A DNA stretch of 63,523 nt from Komagataeibacter intermedius TF2 (GCF_000964425.1 NZ_BANF01000148.1:1-63523), one strand, 5' to 3'. Shown: positions 39,926 to 50,398, counted from the first letter of the stretch. The notes: generated from the sequence alone by a model not told the origin. Numbers and translations: made by a program.

Positions 39926-40672
39926 TCAGTTCAGCCGGTCCGCATCGCCACAGGGGCCAGCGGTCCGGGAAATGTCTTGACCCGTACCCGCCCGGTAGGC
40001 GGCCCACAGGTCCGGCCGACGCGCCTGCGTCACCGTCTCGGATGCCGCGCGTCGCCATTTTGCGATCGCGGCATGATGACCGGACAGCAGGACTTCGGGC
40101 ACGTCGCGCCCGTCCCATTGTGCCGGCTTGGTATAAAGCGGATATTCAAGCAGACCGTCGGAAAAGCTTTCCTCGACCGCGCTTTCGCCCGATCCCATCA
40201 CGCCCGGCAGCAGCCGCACGCAGGCATCCAGCAGCACGGTCGCCGCCACTTCCCCGCCCGACAGGACGTAATCCCCTATCGAGACCTGTTCAGCACCCGA
40301 GGCTTCGAGCACGCGCTCATCCACCCCTTCGTACCGCCCACACAGCACCACGACACCCGGACCCGCCGCATACCGGCGGATGTCCGCCTGCATCAGCCGC
40401 CGTCCACGCGGCGTGGGATAGACCAGCGGTCGCCCCGCCAGGTCAATATCGGCAATGGCGCTCGCCACGACATCGGGGCGCATGACCATGCCTGCCCCGC
40501 CGCCAAACGGCGTATCATCCACCACCCGATGCCGCCCCAGCCCGTAGTCGCGCATGTCACGCGCCTCCACCGACCAGATGCCACGCTCCAGCGCGCGTCC
40601 GGCCAGTGAATGGCCCAAAGTGCCCGGGAACATGTCGGGAAACAGCGTCAGCGCCGTCGCCTGCCACGTCAT
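39926..40672 (-). CDS. trmD: tRNA (guanine-37-N1)-methyltransferase
   Basis: Methylates G37 next to the anticodon to prevent frameshifting; the tRNA-Pro(GGG) in this window is a classic substrate class. The trefoil-knot SAM site is visible: [12 protein letters not shown] and [11 protein letters not shown], with [13 protein letters not shown] earlier. ATG 40672 overlaps the rimM stop (ATGA); a longer frame to 40708 exists. 248 residues. Confidence 0.96.
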   Translation of the reverse strand: MTWQATALTLFPDMFPGTLGHSLAGRALERGIWSVEARDMRDYGLGRHRVVDDTPFGGGAGMVMRPDVVASAIADIDLAGRPLVYPTPRGRRLMQADIRRYAAGPGVVVLCGRYEGVDERVLEASGAEQVSIGDYVLSGGEVAATVLLDACVRLLPGVMGSGESAVEESFSDGLLEYPLYTKPAQWDGRDVPEVLLSGHHAAIAKWRRAASETVTQARRPDLWAAYRAGTGQDISRTAGPCGDADRLN

Positions 40673-41220
40673 GGCGCGTCCCCCTGCCCTGCGGTACCGG
40701 GAAAGCATTCGACGGGAACCTCGATCTCATCAGGCTGACAGATGGCGATCCATCCCGCGCCAACATTCACCACCGGCACGCAACCTTCGGTAAATGGCAG
40801 CAGGATATTGCCACCCGGGCCATCGATTTCAAGGCTGGTGCCCGCGCCGTAGTCATGTACGGCGGCCACACGTCCAACCACGCGATCCGTGCCCTGTTCG
40901 CGTGCTTCCAGCCCGACCAGATCAGCGAAATAGAATTCGTCCTCATCGGGTTCGGGCAGGCTGCCGCGGGGCACGTACAGCTTGCGGTTGACCATCTTCC
41001 GGGCGGCTTCGCGGCTGTCAATGGCATGGCCTGCCGCGTCATGCAGCCGTGCAATGCCGTTGCCATGCCATGACAGCCGCCACGGGCGACCAAGGTCATC
41101 GACCAGCCCGTCATAGGTGGCCAGGTCTTCCGCCACGGCGGTGTAGCTGTGCACGTGCACCAGCCCCCGCACGCCATGCGGACGACCCACCACACCCATC
41201 AGGACATGATCGCGGTTCAT
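40669..41220 (-). CDS. rimM: Ribosome maturation factor RimM
   Basis: 16S rRNA processing factor that binds uS19. N-terminal RimM domain ([18 protein letters not shown]) and C-terminal PRC-barrel ([38 protein letters not shown], then [14 protein letters not shown]). 183 residues. Its stop overlaps the trmD start. Confidence 0.94.
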   Translation of the reverse strand: MNRDHVLMGVVGRPHGVRGLVHVHSYTAVAEDLATYDGLVDDLGRPWRLSWHGNGIARLHDAAGHAIDSREAARKMVNRKLYVPRGSLPEPDEDEFYFADLVGLEAREQGTDRVVGRVAAVHDYGAGTSLEIDGPGGNILLPFTEGCVPVVNVGAGWIAICQPDEIEVPVECFPGTAGQGDAP

Positions 41221-41265
41221 GGGATGACTGCCTGCCTTTCCTGCCTGTCTATCGCGCCAGCAACC

Positions 41266-41610
41266 TTACGCTGCGGCTGCTGCAGCAGCGGCGGCGGCAC
41301 GTTCCTGCGCACGCTTCTTGGGCGCGGACTTCTTGGGCTGCTCGTTCCAGGTCGGCTTCGGCGCCAGGCCTGCGTTACCCAGGAAACGGGCCACGCGGTC
41401 GGTCGGCAGCGCGCCGTTGGACAGCCAGTGGGTGATGCGCTCGGCAACCAGACGCACGCGATCGGCGTGGTCGGACGGCAGCATCGGGTTGTAGGACCCT
41501 ACGCGCTCGATGAAGCGACCATCACGCGGGGAGCGGCTGTCAGCCACGACGATGTGGTAATAGGGACGCTTCTTCGCACCGGCGCGGGCGAGACGGATCT
41601 TGAGGCTCAT
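41266..41610 (-). CDS. rpsP: Ribosomal protein bS16
   Basis: 114 residues: [26 protein letters not shown] at the N-terminus, [14 protein letters not shown] and the [16 protein letters not shown] block. The C-terminus ends in a lysine-rich stretch and a long alanine run. Between ffh and rimM as in many bacteria. Confidence 0.97.
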   Translation of the reverse strand: MSLKIRLARAGAKKRPYYHIVVADSRSPRDGRFIERVGSYNPMLPSDHADRVRLVAERITHWLSNGALPTDRVARFLGNAGLAPKPTWNEQPKKSAPKKRAQERAAAAAAAAAA

Positions 41611-41668
41611 TTAAGACTTCTCCAGACAGAAAAAAGACAAAAGAGAAAACGGAAACGACGTTATGGGA

Positions 41669-43063
41669 TCAGCCGAACGGCGGACGCCCGCCGCCACCGG
41701 GGGGCCGCCCCCCATTGGGCATGAGGGCTGACAGGCCCTGACGCATCAGGCCCTTCACCCCCAATTTGCTGAACCGCTTCATCATGGAGGCCATGGAGTC
41801 ATACTGCTTGAGCAGACGGTTGATCTCCTGCACGGTCGTGCCCGACCCGGCGGCGATGCGCTTCTTGCGTGACGCCTTGATGATGGAGGGCGTGCGCCGC
41901 TCCTTGCGGGTCATGGATGAAATGATGGCCTGATGGCGCTTGAGGACGGAGGTATCAAGTTCCTTGTCCCCCAGCGCATCCTTCAGCTTGCCCATGCCGG
42001 GCAGCATGCCGAGGATGCCGGAAATCGAGCCCATCTTGTTGATCTGGCGGATCTGCGCCGCGTAATCGTCAAGATCGAACTTGCCCTGCATCATCTTGAG
42101 GGCAAGCTTCTCGCTTTCCTCATGATCCAGGGTATCGGCGGCCTTTTCCACCAGGCCTGCGATATCGCCCAGCCCCAGGATACGGCCTGCGACACGCTCG
42201 GGATGGAATTCCTCCAGCGCGTCCAGCTTTTCGCCCGAACCGGTCAGCTTGATCGGCGCGCCCGTGATCGCGCGCATGGACAGGGCGGCGCCACCACGGG
42301 CATCGCCGTCCATACGGGTCATGACAACGCCGGTCACGCCCACGGCCTCGTTAAAGGCCTTGGCGGTATTGACCGCGTCCTGCCCGGTCATGGCATCGAC
42401 CACCAGCAGGGTTTCGGCGGGATCGGTCTCGGCACGGATGGCGCGGACCTCATCCATCAGCGCCTCGTCGATCGACAGGCGACCGGCGGTATCGAGGATG
42501 ACGATGTCATACCCCTCGCGCCGTCCCGTATCCATCGCACGCTGCGCGATCTGGACCGGGGTCTGCCCCGCAATGATCGGAAGCGACGCCACACCCGCAC
42601 GTTCAGCCAGCTGCGCCAGCTGCAGCTGTGCGGCCGGACGCTGGGTATCCAGGCTGGCCAGCAGCACCTTCTTGCGCTCACGCTGTGCCAGGCGGCGCGC
42701 GATCTTGCCCGATGTGGTGGTCTTGCCCGACCCCTGCAGGCCGACCATCAGGATCGGCACGGGCGGGGCCGCGTTCAGGTTGAGGGGAACGGCGCCTGCG
42801 CCGCCCAGCGCATCAATCAGCGCGTCATTGACGATCTTGGCGACGGCCTGACCGGGGGAGATGCTGTCCAGCACCTCGTGCCCCACGGCGCGTTCACGGA
42901 CCTTGTTGACGAAATCCTTGACGACAGGCAGCGCCACGTCGGCGTCCAGCATGGCCAGACGCACCTCGCGCATGGCTTCCGTAACATCGGCTTCCGACAG
43001 GGCTCCGCGCTTGGCGAGGCCATCGAACACACCGGAAAGCTTGCCTGACAGGGTTTCGAACAA
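41669..43063 (-). CDS. ffh: Signal recognition particle protein Ffh
   Basis: GTPase that targets nascent membrane and exported proteins to FtsY. N domain, G domain with P-loop GLQGSGKTT (108-116), DTAGRLSIDE and TRMDGDARGGAALS. The methionine-rich M domain follows from about residue 300. The C-terminus is a Gly/Pro/Arg tail. Start is TTG 43063 after GGGGAAATACG. 464 residues. First gene of the ribosomal string. Confidence 0.95.
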   Translation of the reverse strand: MFETLSGKLSGVFDGLAKRGALSEADVTEAMREVRLAMLDADVALPVVKDFVNKVRERAVGHEVLDSISPGQAVAKIVNDALIDALGGAGAVPLNLNAAPPVPILMVGLQGSGKTTTSGKIARRLAQRERKKVLLASLDTQRPAAQLQLAQLAERAGVASLPIIAGQTPVQIAQRAMDTGRREGYDIVILDTAGRLSIDEALMDEVRAIRAETDPAETLLVVDAMTGQDAVNTAKAFNEAVGVTGVVMTRMDGDARGGAALSMRAITGAPIKLTGSGEKLDALEEFHPERVAGRILGLGDIAGLVEKAADTLDHEESEKLALKMMQGKFDLDDYAAQIRQINKMGSISGILGMLPGMGKLKDALGDKELDTSVLKRHQAIISSMTRKERRTPSIIKASRKKRIAAGSGTTVQEINRLLKQYDSMASMMKRFSKLGVKGLMRQGLSALMPNGGRPPGGGGRPPFG

Positions 43064-43180
43064 CGTATTTCCCCAAAAGAGGACGCGCCACTGCGCGAAC
43101 CCTCGCGAAGTGACGTGCCTGATTGTTGGTGGGATTTATCCCCTGTCCCCCTGCCATGTCAAGCATTACGGGACAGGCAT

Positions 43181-43216
43181 AAAAAAACGGCTGCCCGGGC
43201 GCATACCGGGCAGCCG
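43181..43216 (-). terminator. Intrinsic terminator of the Spy-like gene
   Basis: 11-bp perfect stem CGGCTGCCCGG (43188-43198) / CCGGGCAGCCG (43206-43216), seven-base loop, and a seven-T run on the minus strand. 40 bases past the stop at 43256. Confidence 0.9.
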
Positions 43217-43255
43217 CTTTCCAACCCTCAGCCTGCATGAAGCAGGCGAAGCATC

Positions 43256-43777
43256 TTACTTCTTGGCATCTTCCGGCGCCGGCGGGGCCGTCAGCGCACG
43301 CAGCTGCTCATGCAGGCTGGCAACCTTGTCCTGCGTGTCACGGATCTGGTTCAGCTGGTCCGTGGTCAGGATGTCATGAATGCGGATGGCCGTCTGCAGG
43401 CGACCAGCTTCATGCTGCTGGTGAATCGCGGTGATCTGCTGCTGCAGGCTGACGATCTGGGCTTCATCAACCTTGCCCGGCACGACCAGCAGGTCCTGGA
43501 TCTGCTTGTGGAGCTGGTGTTCCTTTTCCATGTCGGCACGGAAATCAGGATGGCTGTCCTGCAGGATGGCCTTCAGCTTCTTGTGCTGCGCGGAGGTCAG
43601 CTGCACGTTCCCAAGGAACGGCATGCCGAAGCCACCGGGGGCACCCGGACCACCCATCATGCCGCAGCCACCCGGCGGCGGCGGGGGAGCATGGTGATGC
43701 GCGGCGACGGCCTGACCGGAGAAACCTGCAGCCATACCGCCAACGATCGTGGCGGCCAGAATCATTTTCTTCATCAT
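43256..43777 (-). CDS. Spy/CpxP-like periplasmic protein (LTxxQ family)
   Basis: 173 residues. Signal peptide (MMKKMILAATIVGGMAAGFSGQAVA). The first mature region is rich in His, Pro, Gly and Met (AAHHHAPPPPPGGCGMMGG), which could bind metal. Then come helical segments with two LTxxQ-type motifs (LTSAQHKKLKAIL and LTTDQLNQI), the hallmark of Spy/CpxP and heavy-metal resistance proteins. Probably a periplasmic chaperone or stress sensor. It stands alone with its own terminator; ATG 43777, with a second ATG right after. Confidence 0.85.
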   Translation of the reverse strand: MMKKMILAATIVGGMAAGFSGQAVAAHHHAPPPPPGGCGMMGGPGAPGGFGMPFLGNVQLTSAQHKKLKAILQDSHPDFRADMEKEHQLHKQIQDLLVVPGKVDEAQIVSLQQQITAIHQQHEAGRLQTAIRIHDILTTDQLNQIRDTQDKVASLHEQLRALTAPPAPEDAKK

Positions 43778-43920
43778 GGGGACCTAGTCTACTCCTGTTA
43801 TAACTTACCTTCTACCCTGCATGGCGCGCGGTCATCATGCAAGGCCTGTAAGCGTAACGCTACACCAGCGGACATGTTCAATGTGTGCAAACCTTGCTAC
43901 AAAATGTAAGGCATGCAGCC

Positions 43921-44706
43921 CTATCCGAAACGGCCTGTAATATAATCCTGCGTGCGGTTTTCACGCGGCGCGGTAAACATGCGGTCGGCGCTGTCGACTT
44001 CCACCACCTCCCCCATATAGAAAAAAGCCACCTGATCGGCGCAGCGCGCGGCCTGCTGCAGGTTATGGGTCACGATGGCGATGGTGAAATCCGCCTTCAG
44101 TTCATCCAGCAGTTCCTCGATCCGGGCGGTGGACACGGGATCGAGCGCGCTGGTCGGTTCATCAAGCAGGACGACTTCGGGCCGGGTCGCGATGGTCCGC
44201 GCGATGCACAGGCGCTGCTGCTGCCCCCCCGACAGCGCCGCCGCCGAATCGTGCAGCCTGTCGCGCACCTCGGGCCACAGGGCGACGCGCTTGAGCACAT
44301 CCTCCACCCGCGCATCCATGGCGGTACGGTCAAGGCGTTCATGCAGCCGCACGCCAAAGGCGATGTTGTCATAGATCGACATGGGAAACGGCGTGGGCTT
44401 CTGGAACACCATGCCGACCCGGGCGCGCAGCACGTTCAGGTTCACCTTCGGACCAAGGATGTTGCAGCCATCGAAAATGACTTCCCCCGTCGCGCGCTGG
44501 CCGGGATAAAGGTCGTACATGCGGTTGAGCACACGCAGCAGCGTGGACTTGCCACATCCGGACGGGCCGATCATGCCCGTCACCTGCCCCTGTGGGAAAT
44601 CGATCGAGATATTCTTGAGCGCATGGTTCGCGCCATAATAGAAATCGAGATTACGCACTGAAATCGCGGCTGGCACCGGCTGTTTTTCTGCCACTGTCAT
44701 GTTCAT
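43921..44706 (-). CDS. pstB: Phosphate ABC transporter ATPase PstB
   Basis: Energises high-affinity phosphate uptake. Walker [10 protein letters not shown], signature LSGGQQQR and Walker [14 protein letters not shown] are intact; the PstB hallmarks [22 protein letters not shown] and [12 protein letters not shown] are present. 261 residues. Its ATG overlaps the pstA stop (ATGA). No phoU or phoB follows. Confidence 0.96.
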   Translation of the reverse strand: MNMTVAEKQPVPAAISVRNLDFYYGANHALKNISIDFPQGQVTGMIGPSGCGKSTLLRVLNRMYDLYPGQRATGEVIFDGCNILGPKVNLNVLRARVGMVFQKPTPFPMSIYDNIAFGVRLHERLDRTAMDARVEDVLKRVALWPEVRDRLHDSAAALSGGQQQRLCIARTIATRPEVVLLDEPTSALDPVSTARIEELLDELKADFTIAIVTHNLQQAARCADQVAFFYMGEVVEVDSADRMFTAPRENRTQDYITGRFG

Positions 44707-45614
44707 TTCCTGTTACGTCCCAGCCCAAGCCGCACGGTTATGTTGATCATAAGGATACCTGCCGTAATCAGCAGCGCCCCGGTCCACGCCAGCGCGGTCC
44801 AGTCCTCGTACGCCGCGCCGGCATACTGGTAGATGGTCACCGGCAGGCTGGCCATGGGGGCGGCGGGGGACACCGACCAGTTCATGTTGCCAAGCGAGGT
44901 GAACAGCAGGGGCGCCGTCTCGCCCGACACACGGGCAAGGGCCAGCAGGATGCCCGTCGCCACCCCGTCACGCGCGGCGCGCAGGCAGACAAACAGGATG
45001 ACCCGCCACCGTGGCGCGCCCAGCGCGATCGCCGCCTCACGCATGGACAGCGGCACCAGACGCAGCATGTCCTCGGTTGTGCGCACCACGACCGGCACCA
45101 CCAGCATGGACAGCGCCAGCGCCCCCGCCATGCCGGAAAAATGCCCTGTCGGCACCACAACGATCATGTAGATGAACAGCCCTACCAGAATGGACGGCGC
45201 GGACAGCAGCAGGTCGGATATGAACCGGACCAGGTTGATGAACCGCCCGTCCGTGGCCGTAAATTCCGCAAGGTAGATCCCGACCAGCAGCCCCACCGGC
45301 GCACCGATCAGCACGGCCAGCCCGGTCTGGATCAGGCTGCCTACGATGGCGTTGGCAAGACCGCCCCCCTGCCCCGGCGGCAGGGTGACATGCACGAAGG
45401 TGACCCAGCGCAGCCCACCCAGCCCGTTGCGCACCAGCACGAACAGGATGGAAAACAGCATGAGCAGCACAAGGATCGTGGCAAGCCAGCACAGGCCCGT
45501 CGCCACCCGGTCCACCATGCGCCGGCGCATGTCGGACAGGCTGTCGCCCTGCCACCGGCCGGAGGCACATGGCGCGGAGGTCGCCACGGCTGCCGCATTC
45601 TCCCGGCCAGCCAT
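44703..45614 (-). CDS. pstA: Phosphate ABC transporter permease PstA
   Basis: 303 residues, six or so membrane segments with the binding-protein-dependent permease loop [29 protein letters not shown]. Other PstA-type blocks include [13 protein letters not shown]-like ([15 protein letters not shown]) and [13 protein letters not shown]. It begins directly after the pstC stop (no gap). Confidence 0.93.
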   Translation of the reverse strand: MAGRENAAAVATSAPCASGRWQGDSLSDMRRRMVDRVATGLCWLATILVLLMLFSILFVLVRNGLGGLRWVTFVHVTLPPGQGGGLANAIVGSLIQTGLAVLIGAPVGLLVGIYLAEFTATDGRFINLVRFISDLLLSAPSILVGLFIYMIVVVPTGHFSGMAGALALSMLVVPVVVRTTEDMLRLVPLSMREAAIALGAPRWRVILFVCLRAARDGVATGILLALARVSGETAPLLFTSLGNMNWSVSPAAPMASLPVTIYQYAGAAYEDWTALAWTGALLITAGILMINITVRLGLGRNRK

Positions 45615-46577
45615 CTATCGGCCCGCCGCCCGGGTGCGCAGCAGCAGCCGCGAACAGACCAGTGTTCCAAGTGAAATCAGCATAAGCAGGAAACCCGCGG
45701 CCATCAGCGACGAAAACTTGAGACTTCCCATAGCACTTTCGGGAAATTCCAGCGCAATCAGAGATGCAATGGTATTACCGGGCGAAAACAGCGACCAGCC
45801 GATATGGTTCGCATTGCCGATGACGAACGTGATCGCCATCGTCTCCCCCAGTGCGCGGCCCAGTCCCAGCATGATCCCTCCCACCACGGACGTGCGCGAC
45901 CAGGGCAGGATGATGCGACGCACTACTTCCCACCGCGTCATGCCCAGCCCGTAGGCGCTTTCCTTCAGCACGGCGGGCATGGACAGGAACACGTCGCGCA
46001 TGACGGCGGAAATGAATGGCGTGATCATGACCGCAAGGATCATGCCCCCCGTCAGGAAGCCGGTGCCATAGGGCGCGCCCCGGAACAGCGGGCCGATCCC
46101 CGGCACGCGCCCCAGCGTATGGCTGGCGAACGGTTCCACGTAATGCGCCATGAAGGGCACCAGCACGGCAAACCCCCACATGCCGAAAATAATGGACGGC
46201 ACCGCCGCCAGAAGCTGGATAAGCGTGCCGATGACACCGGCAATGCGGGCCGATGCGATTTCCGTCAGCCAGACCGCAATGCCAAAAGCCAGCGGCACCG
46301 CCAGCGCAATGGCCAGCAGGGCCGTGACCAGCGTGCCGAATACGGGGGCGGCGGCGCCGAAATGCTGGGTAACGGGATTCCACGCCTTGTCCACGATGAA
46401 GGCCGGGCCAAACGTCGCGAACGCGCCGCGCGCGCCCCACGCCATGACGGCCACCATGCCCCCCAGCCCCAGCAGGATCAGGGCGGCGGCGCAACGCACA
46501 ATGGCGGCGAATACGGCGTCACCGTTTCCCCTCACCACCCCCGTCAGGGCTGAAGGGGATGTTGCAGACCGATCCAT
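45615..46577 (-). CDS. pstC: Phosphate ABC transporter permease PstC
   Basis: 320 residues with about six membrane segments. Typical blocks: AVPSIIFGMWGFAVLVPF, MITPFISAVMRDVFLSMP and SAYGLGMTRWEVVRRIILPW, then GLGRALGETMAITFVIGN. ATG 46577 follows GGAGG with 8 bases between; the longer frame upstream has no site. Usually preceded by pstS; here the next gene upstream is a nucleoside-hydrolase homologue instead. Confidence 0.93.
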   Translation of the reverse strand: MDRSATSPSALTGVVRGNGDAVFAAIVRCAAALILLGLGGMVAVMAWGARGAFATFGPAFIVDKAWNPVTQHFGAAAPVFGTLVTALLAIALAVPLAFGIAVWLTEIASARIAGVIGTLIQLLAAVPSIIFGMWGFAVLVPFMAHYVEPFASHTLGRVPGIGPLFRGAPYGTGFLTGGMILAVMITPFISAVMRDVFLSMPAVLKESAYGLGMTRWEVVRRIILPWSRTSVVGGIMLGLGRALGETMAITFVIGNANHIGWSLFSPGNTIASLIALEFPESAMGSLKFSSLMAAGFLLMLISLGTLVCSRLLLRTRAAGR

Positions 46578-46756
46578 ACAGAAGACCTCCGCGCCGCCAC
46601 ACGCTTCACTGTTCTCAACACTCGCGCCCACGGACGCACCGGAATGCGGGGACCAATACTGGACGGAGCGGCGGTTCTGCAACCGTCATGATCGCCTGTA
46701 GCCCAAGTTTGCACCAGATCGTTGTATTTTTGTGCAATTCCGATGGCTCGCGCCGG

Positions 46757-47662
46757 TCATTTCCGCGCGCTCAGCAGCAGGTCGCGCAGCACGCCGCGCC
46801 CCGCATCGACCGACATGCGGTCCAGCAGCAGCACATTGGGCTGCACGCCCGGCGGTCCCATGCGCCGCGCGACGGTCATGCCACGGGTAAACGCCCCGCG
46901 ACATTCCACATCGACATGCGCCATATGGCCGCTGAAAATCCCCGGGCCGAGCAGCGCCAGCAGCGGGGCCACCGCACGCAGCGACACGTCCACCCCGCTG
47001 CCCCGTGCGCCCCCGTTGCGTGCCGCCACCAGTTCCGCATGCACCCGGCCCGCGACCGAAGCCGGCACGCGCCCCATCGGTTCAAGCTGTTCCATCCACA
47101 CCGCATCCGCCTTCAGGCGCGCCGTGCAGTCCAGCGGCACGAGGGTAACGGGCACGCCCGCCGCCAGCACCGTGGCTGCCGCTTCCGGATCGGCCGCGAT
47201 GTTGCGTTCGGCCACTGACGTGGCGTCGCCATGCACATGAAATGCCCCGCCATCCACAATCACCCCGTGCAGGTGCGTGCCGATATCGGGCGCCTGCACC
47301 AGCGCAAGGGCCAGCGTGGTCAGCGGACCGGAACAGCAGATGCTCACGCTGTCCGGAGGACAGGCACGCACGGCCTGCGCCAGATGCAGCGCCCCCAGGC
47401 CGTCCTGCCCCGCGGGCAGATCACCGCCTGCACCCCCGTCCTGCACCATCGGCCCGGGACAGCCCGCATGCACCGCCACATCCTCCAGCCCGTACTGGTG
47501 CAACAGGTCGCGTGCGTGGGCCAGCGCCACCGTGACCTCGGCCGCCCTGCCGCTGAACAGCACCAGCACCGGACGCACATGGTCTGGCACCTGCAGCGCC
47601 GCCAGCAGGGTCGCCATTCCCTGCGCGCCGGGTGTCAGGTCAAGAATGATGGGGCGTGTCAT
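46757..47662 (-). CDS. Nucleoside-hydrolase-like protein with degenerate calcium site
   Basis: 301 residues of the inosine-uridine nucleoside hydrolase (IunH) fold: PIILDLTPG at the N-terminus, SGPLTTLALAL, the ERNIAADPEAA block and a C-terminal VDVECRGAFTRGMTV. The usual metal motif DxDPGxDDA instead reads D8-L-T10-P-G-A-Q14-G15-M, so three acidic calcium ligands are replaced; the late HD pair is also absent (VSLRAVAPL). The protein is therefore probably not a normal hydrolase. ATG 47662 lies 9 bases after AGGAC; an ATG at 47668 is in frame. Between pstC and rnhA. Confidence 0.8.
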   Translation of the reverse strand: MTRPIILDLTPGAQGMATLLAALQVPDHVRPVLVLFSGRAAEVTVALAHARDLLHQYGLEDVAVHAGCPGPMVQDGGAGGDLPAGQDGLGALHLAQAVRACPPDSVSICCSGPLTTLALALVQAPDIGTHLHGVIVDGGAFHVHGDATSVAERNIAADPEAAATVLAAGVPVTLVPLDCTARLKADAVWMEQLEPMGRVPASVAGRVHAELVAARNGGARGSGVDVSLRAVAPLLALLGPGIFSGHMAHVDVECRGAFTRGMTVARRMGPPGVQPNVLLLDRMSVDAGRGVLRDLLLSARK

Positions 47663-47830
47663 GAGCATCCGTCCTGCATTGGGTTGCGCGATTACCGATC
47701 GTGGTGACGTGTTACAACAGTTCCGTCAACATCCACATATCGCGACTGTCATTACAGGATCACGGACCTGCTGCCCGCTGACAGGAACGGCAAAGGCCTT
47801 TATGGCCGTCTTTTTTCAAAAACAGGGCAT

Positions 47831-47862
47831 CTGGTGAAGCTTTTTGAAAACAGCTTCACCAG
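47831..47862. repeat. Dispersed hairpin repeat, copy C
   Basis: 10-bp perfect stem CTGGTGAAGC (47831-47840) / GCTTCACCAG (47853-47862) around TTTTTGAAAACA, followed by AAACATC. It shares the T5-GAAA loop and CACCAGAAAC 3' side with copy A. It lies 53 bases downstream of the rnhA stop (minus strand) and could terminate it. Confidence 0.6.
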
Positions 47863-47914
47863 AAACATCCTGGCAGGAATAGCCGCGTGGCCATGAGGGG
47901 CAGGGCCCCACCCC

Positions 47915-48415
47915 TCATTTCCCGCGTCTGGGATAGGGAATGCCCATCGCATCGCGCGCGGCAGTGGCAAGCTGGTCCACGCGTTCGTTGTTCACGTCAC
48001 CGGAATGGCCACGGACCCATTTCCATTCGATGTCGTGCTTCGCGCTGACATCCAGCAGCCGCCGCCACAGATCCATGTTCGCCACCGGATCACCGGATGC
48101 ATTGCGCCACTTGCGCCGCACCCAGCCCGTGCTCCACCGCGTTATGCCATTGCGCACGTATTCGCTGTCGGTATGCAGCACGATGCGGCAGGGACGTTTG
48201 AGCGCCTCCAGCGCCTCGGCCGCCGCGGTCAGTTCCATGCGGTTATTGGTGGTTTCCGCCTCGCCACCCGACAGTTCGCGTTCCTGCCCCCGATAACACA
48301 GCAATGCGCCCCAGCCACCGGGTCCGGGATTTGGCTTGCACCCCCCATCGGTCCAGATTTCCACCAGGTCGGTGGCGGCGGGAGCGTTTTCAGCGGGAGC
48401 GACGTCCTCGTTCAT
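47915..48415 (-). CDS. rnhA: Ribonuclease HI
   Basis: Cuts RNA in RNA-DNA hybrids. Catalytic acidic residues are visible in [31 protein letters not shown] and NNERVDQLA. 166 residues from ATG 48415, which overlaps the thrB stop by one base (TGATG); a GTG one codon earlier is possible. The first 15 residues are an extra N-terminal segment. Confidence 0.95.
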   Translation of the reverse strand: MNEDVAPAENAPAATDLVEIWTDGGCKPNPGPGGWGALLCYRGQERELSGGEAETTNNRMELTAAAEALEALKRPCRIVLHTDSEYVRNGITRWSTGWVRRKWRNASGDPVANMDLWRRLLDVSAKHDIEWKWVRGHSGDVNNERVDQLATAARDAMGIPYPRRGK

Positions 48416-49383
48416 CACAGGAACCCTTCATCCATGCGGGACGCGAAGAATTCCATGCGCGCCAGGTAATCCAGCGGGTCCTTGCGCGTCACCAGCGCAT
48501 CCACGGGGGTGTTGATCCAGTCGTACAGCCGCGTGAGCGTGAAGCGAATGGCGGCCCCGGTGGCAAGGGTGGCAAGGGCCACGTCCTCCGCATCCTCCAG
48601 CGGGCGTACGCGGCGGTAGGCTTCCACCATGGCGCGGGCACGCGCGGGCACGAAACGGATGTCGTCATCAAAGCACCAGGCATTGATGGTAATCGCCAGA
48701 TCGTAGGCATACCAGTCCGTGCAGGCGAAATAGAAATCGATGATGCCCGACAGTCGGCCATCACGGAAAAAGACATTATCGGGAAACAGGTCAGCATGGA
48801 TCTGCCCACGCGGCAGGGACGGGTTGTTGCCCGTGCCGGGCCATGCAGGCAGCACGCGCGCCAGCGTCTCCCCGATCGTGCGCACAAGGCCGGGGCGGAC
48901 ATCATCCCCCCCCGCCCGACAGGCCTGCAGCAGGTCCGTCCATGCCTGCGGCCCCATGGAATTGGGGCGTTCGGCAACGTAGCCCTCCCCCAGCAGGTGC
49001 AGCCGCGCCAGCGCGTCCCCCACCTGCGCGCACATGTCCACGCTGACCTGCCGCAACCAGCCGCCGGGCAGGAAGGTGGTGATGGCGGCGGGACGCCCGC
49101 ACAGCGTGCGCAGCGTGCGCCCCTGCCGGTCGGCAACCGGCAGCGGGCACGACAGGCCATGCCGGGCCAGATACTGCATGAGCCCGAGGAACCATGGCAG
49201 TTCATCCGGGTTTACCCGACGTTCGTATAACGTCAGGATAAAGGTGGCCTGTGTGGTCTTCAGCAGGAAATTGCTGTTTTCCACACCCTCCGCAATGCCG
49301 TGGCAGGCGACGGGCCTGCCGATGTCATAGCCTTCCAGAAACGCAGCCAGCGCATCTTCCGGCACTTCGGTATAGACTGCCAT
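48415..49383 (-). CDS. thrB: Homoserine kinase, choline-kinase-fold type
   Basis: Phosphorylates homoserine on the way to threonine. It belongs to the alphaproteobacterial APH/choline-kinase type, not the GHMP type of E. coli: [22 protein letters not shown] at the N-terminus, [12 protein letters not shown], the Brenner motif [13 protein letters not shown] and [17 protein letters not shown]. 322 residues from ATG 49383; the open frame extends upstream but into ispH. Thirteen bases separate it from ispH; ispH-thrB-rnhA is a common alphaproteobacterial order. Confidence 0.92.
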   Translation of the reverse strand: MAVYTEVPEDALAAFLEGYDIGRPVACHGIAEGVENSNFLLKTTQATFILTLYERRVNPDELPWFLGLMQYLARHGLSCPLPVADRQGRTLRTLCGRPAAITTFLPGGWLRQVSVDMCAQVGDALARLHLLGEGYVAERPNSMGPQAWTDLLQACRAGGDDVRPGLVRTIGETLARVLPAWPGTGNNPSLPRGQIHADLFPDNVFFRDGRLSGIIDFYFACTDWYAYDLAITINAWCFDDDIRFVPARARAMVEAYRRVRPLEDAEDVALATLATGAAIRFTLTRLYDWINTPVDALVTRKDPLDYLARMEFFASRMDEGFL

Positions 49384-49396
49384 GTAACGATACGGT

Positions 49397-50398
49397 TCAG
49401 CCCAGTGGCGCCGGCAGGCGGAAGGCCACGTTTTCTTCCTTGACGGTAATTTCCTCGATCTCAAGCGTGAACCGCTTGGCAAGGGCCGCCACCATTTCCT
49501 GCACCAGCGATTCCGGCGCGGACGCGCCCGCGGTGATTCCCAGCGTGCCAACACCGTCCAGCGCCGACCAGTCCAGCGCGTTCAGGCGCGGCACCAGCAG
49601 CGCGCGCGGCGCGCCCGAGCGTTCGGCCACTTCGCGCAGGCGCTGGGAATTGGAGGAGTTGGGCGAGCCGATCACGATCACAAGGTCACAGCCCGGCGCA
49701 ATCGCCTTGACCGCTTCCTGCCGGTTGGTCGTGGCGTAGCAGATGTCCTCGCGCCGCGGCCCCTCGATCAGGGGGAAGCGATCACGCAGGATATCCACGA
49801 TTTCCGCCGTATCATCGACCGAAAGCGTGGTCTGGGTAATGAACGCCAGACGCGAGGGATCGGCCGGCTGGACGGTGCGCGCTTCCTCGGCGTCGTTGAT
49901 CAGGGTGACCGCGCCCGGGGGAAGCTGGCCCATCGTGCCGACCACTTCGGGGTGGCCCGCATGCCCAATCATGAGGATATGGCGGCTTTCCGGCCCGCCA
50001 TCGGCAAAGTGGCGCTCGGCCTCACGGTGGACCTTGGACACCAGCGGGCATGTCGCATCCAGATACAGCAGGTTGCGGCGCATGGCTTCGGCCGGCACGG
50101 TCTTGGGCACGCCGTGGGCGGAAAACACGACCTGACCATCGGCGGGCACTTCATCAAGTTCCTCGACAAAGATCGCGCCCTGCGCTTCCAGCGCCTCGAC
50201 AACGGTGCGGTTATGGACGATTTCGTGCCGGACATAGACCGGCGCGCCATAACGGCGGATCGCTTCTTCCACCACACGGATGGCGCGATCGACACCGGCG
50301 CAGAACCCGCGCGGGCCAGCCAGCAGTACTTTCAGGACACGGGGCGCCGCCTCGGTGGGGGCGGTATTATCGGGCGTATGAATCATCTGGTCGGGCAT
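49397..50398 (-). CDS. ispH: 4-hydroxy-3-methylbut-2-enyl diphosphate reductase
   Basis: Last step of the MEP isoprenoid pathway; an Fe-S enzyme. Cluster cysteines in [19 protein letters not shown] and ICYATTNRQ. Substrate motifs [10 protein letters not shown] and FSAHGVPK, with [12 protein letters not shown] start at ATG 50398 after GGGGAA; TTG 50410 is in frame. 333 residues. Confidence 0.96.
   Translation of the reverse strand: MPDQMIHTPDNTAPTEAAPRVLKVLLAGPRGFCAGVDRAIRVVEEAIRRYGAPVYVRHEIVHNRTVVEALEAQGAIFVEELDEVPADGQVVFSAHGVPKTVPAEAMRRNLLYLDATCPLVSKVHREAERHFADGGPESRHILMIGHAGHPEVVGTMGQLPPGAVTLINDAEEARTVQPADPSRLAFITQTTLSVDDTAEIVDILRDRFPLIEGPRREDICYATTNRQEAVKAIAPGCDLVIVIGSPNSSNSQRLREVAERSGAPRALLVPRLNALDWSALDGVGTLGITAGASAPESLVQEMVAALAKRFTLEIEEITVKEENVAFRLPAPLG

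Noticed and set aside
46578-46756. Possible Pho box ahead of pstC
   Set aside because: Only a single CGTCAT-like half-site was seen; no paired 7-base repeats at the required spacing.
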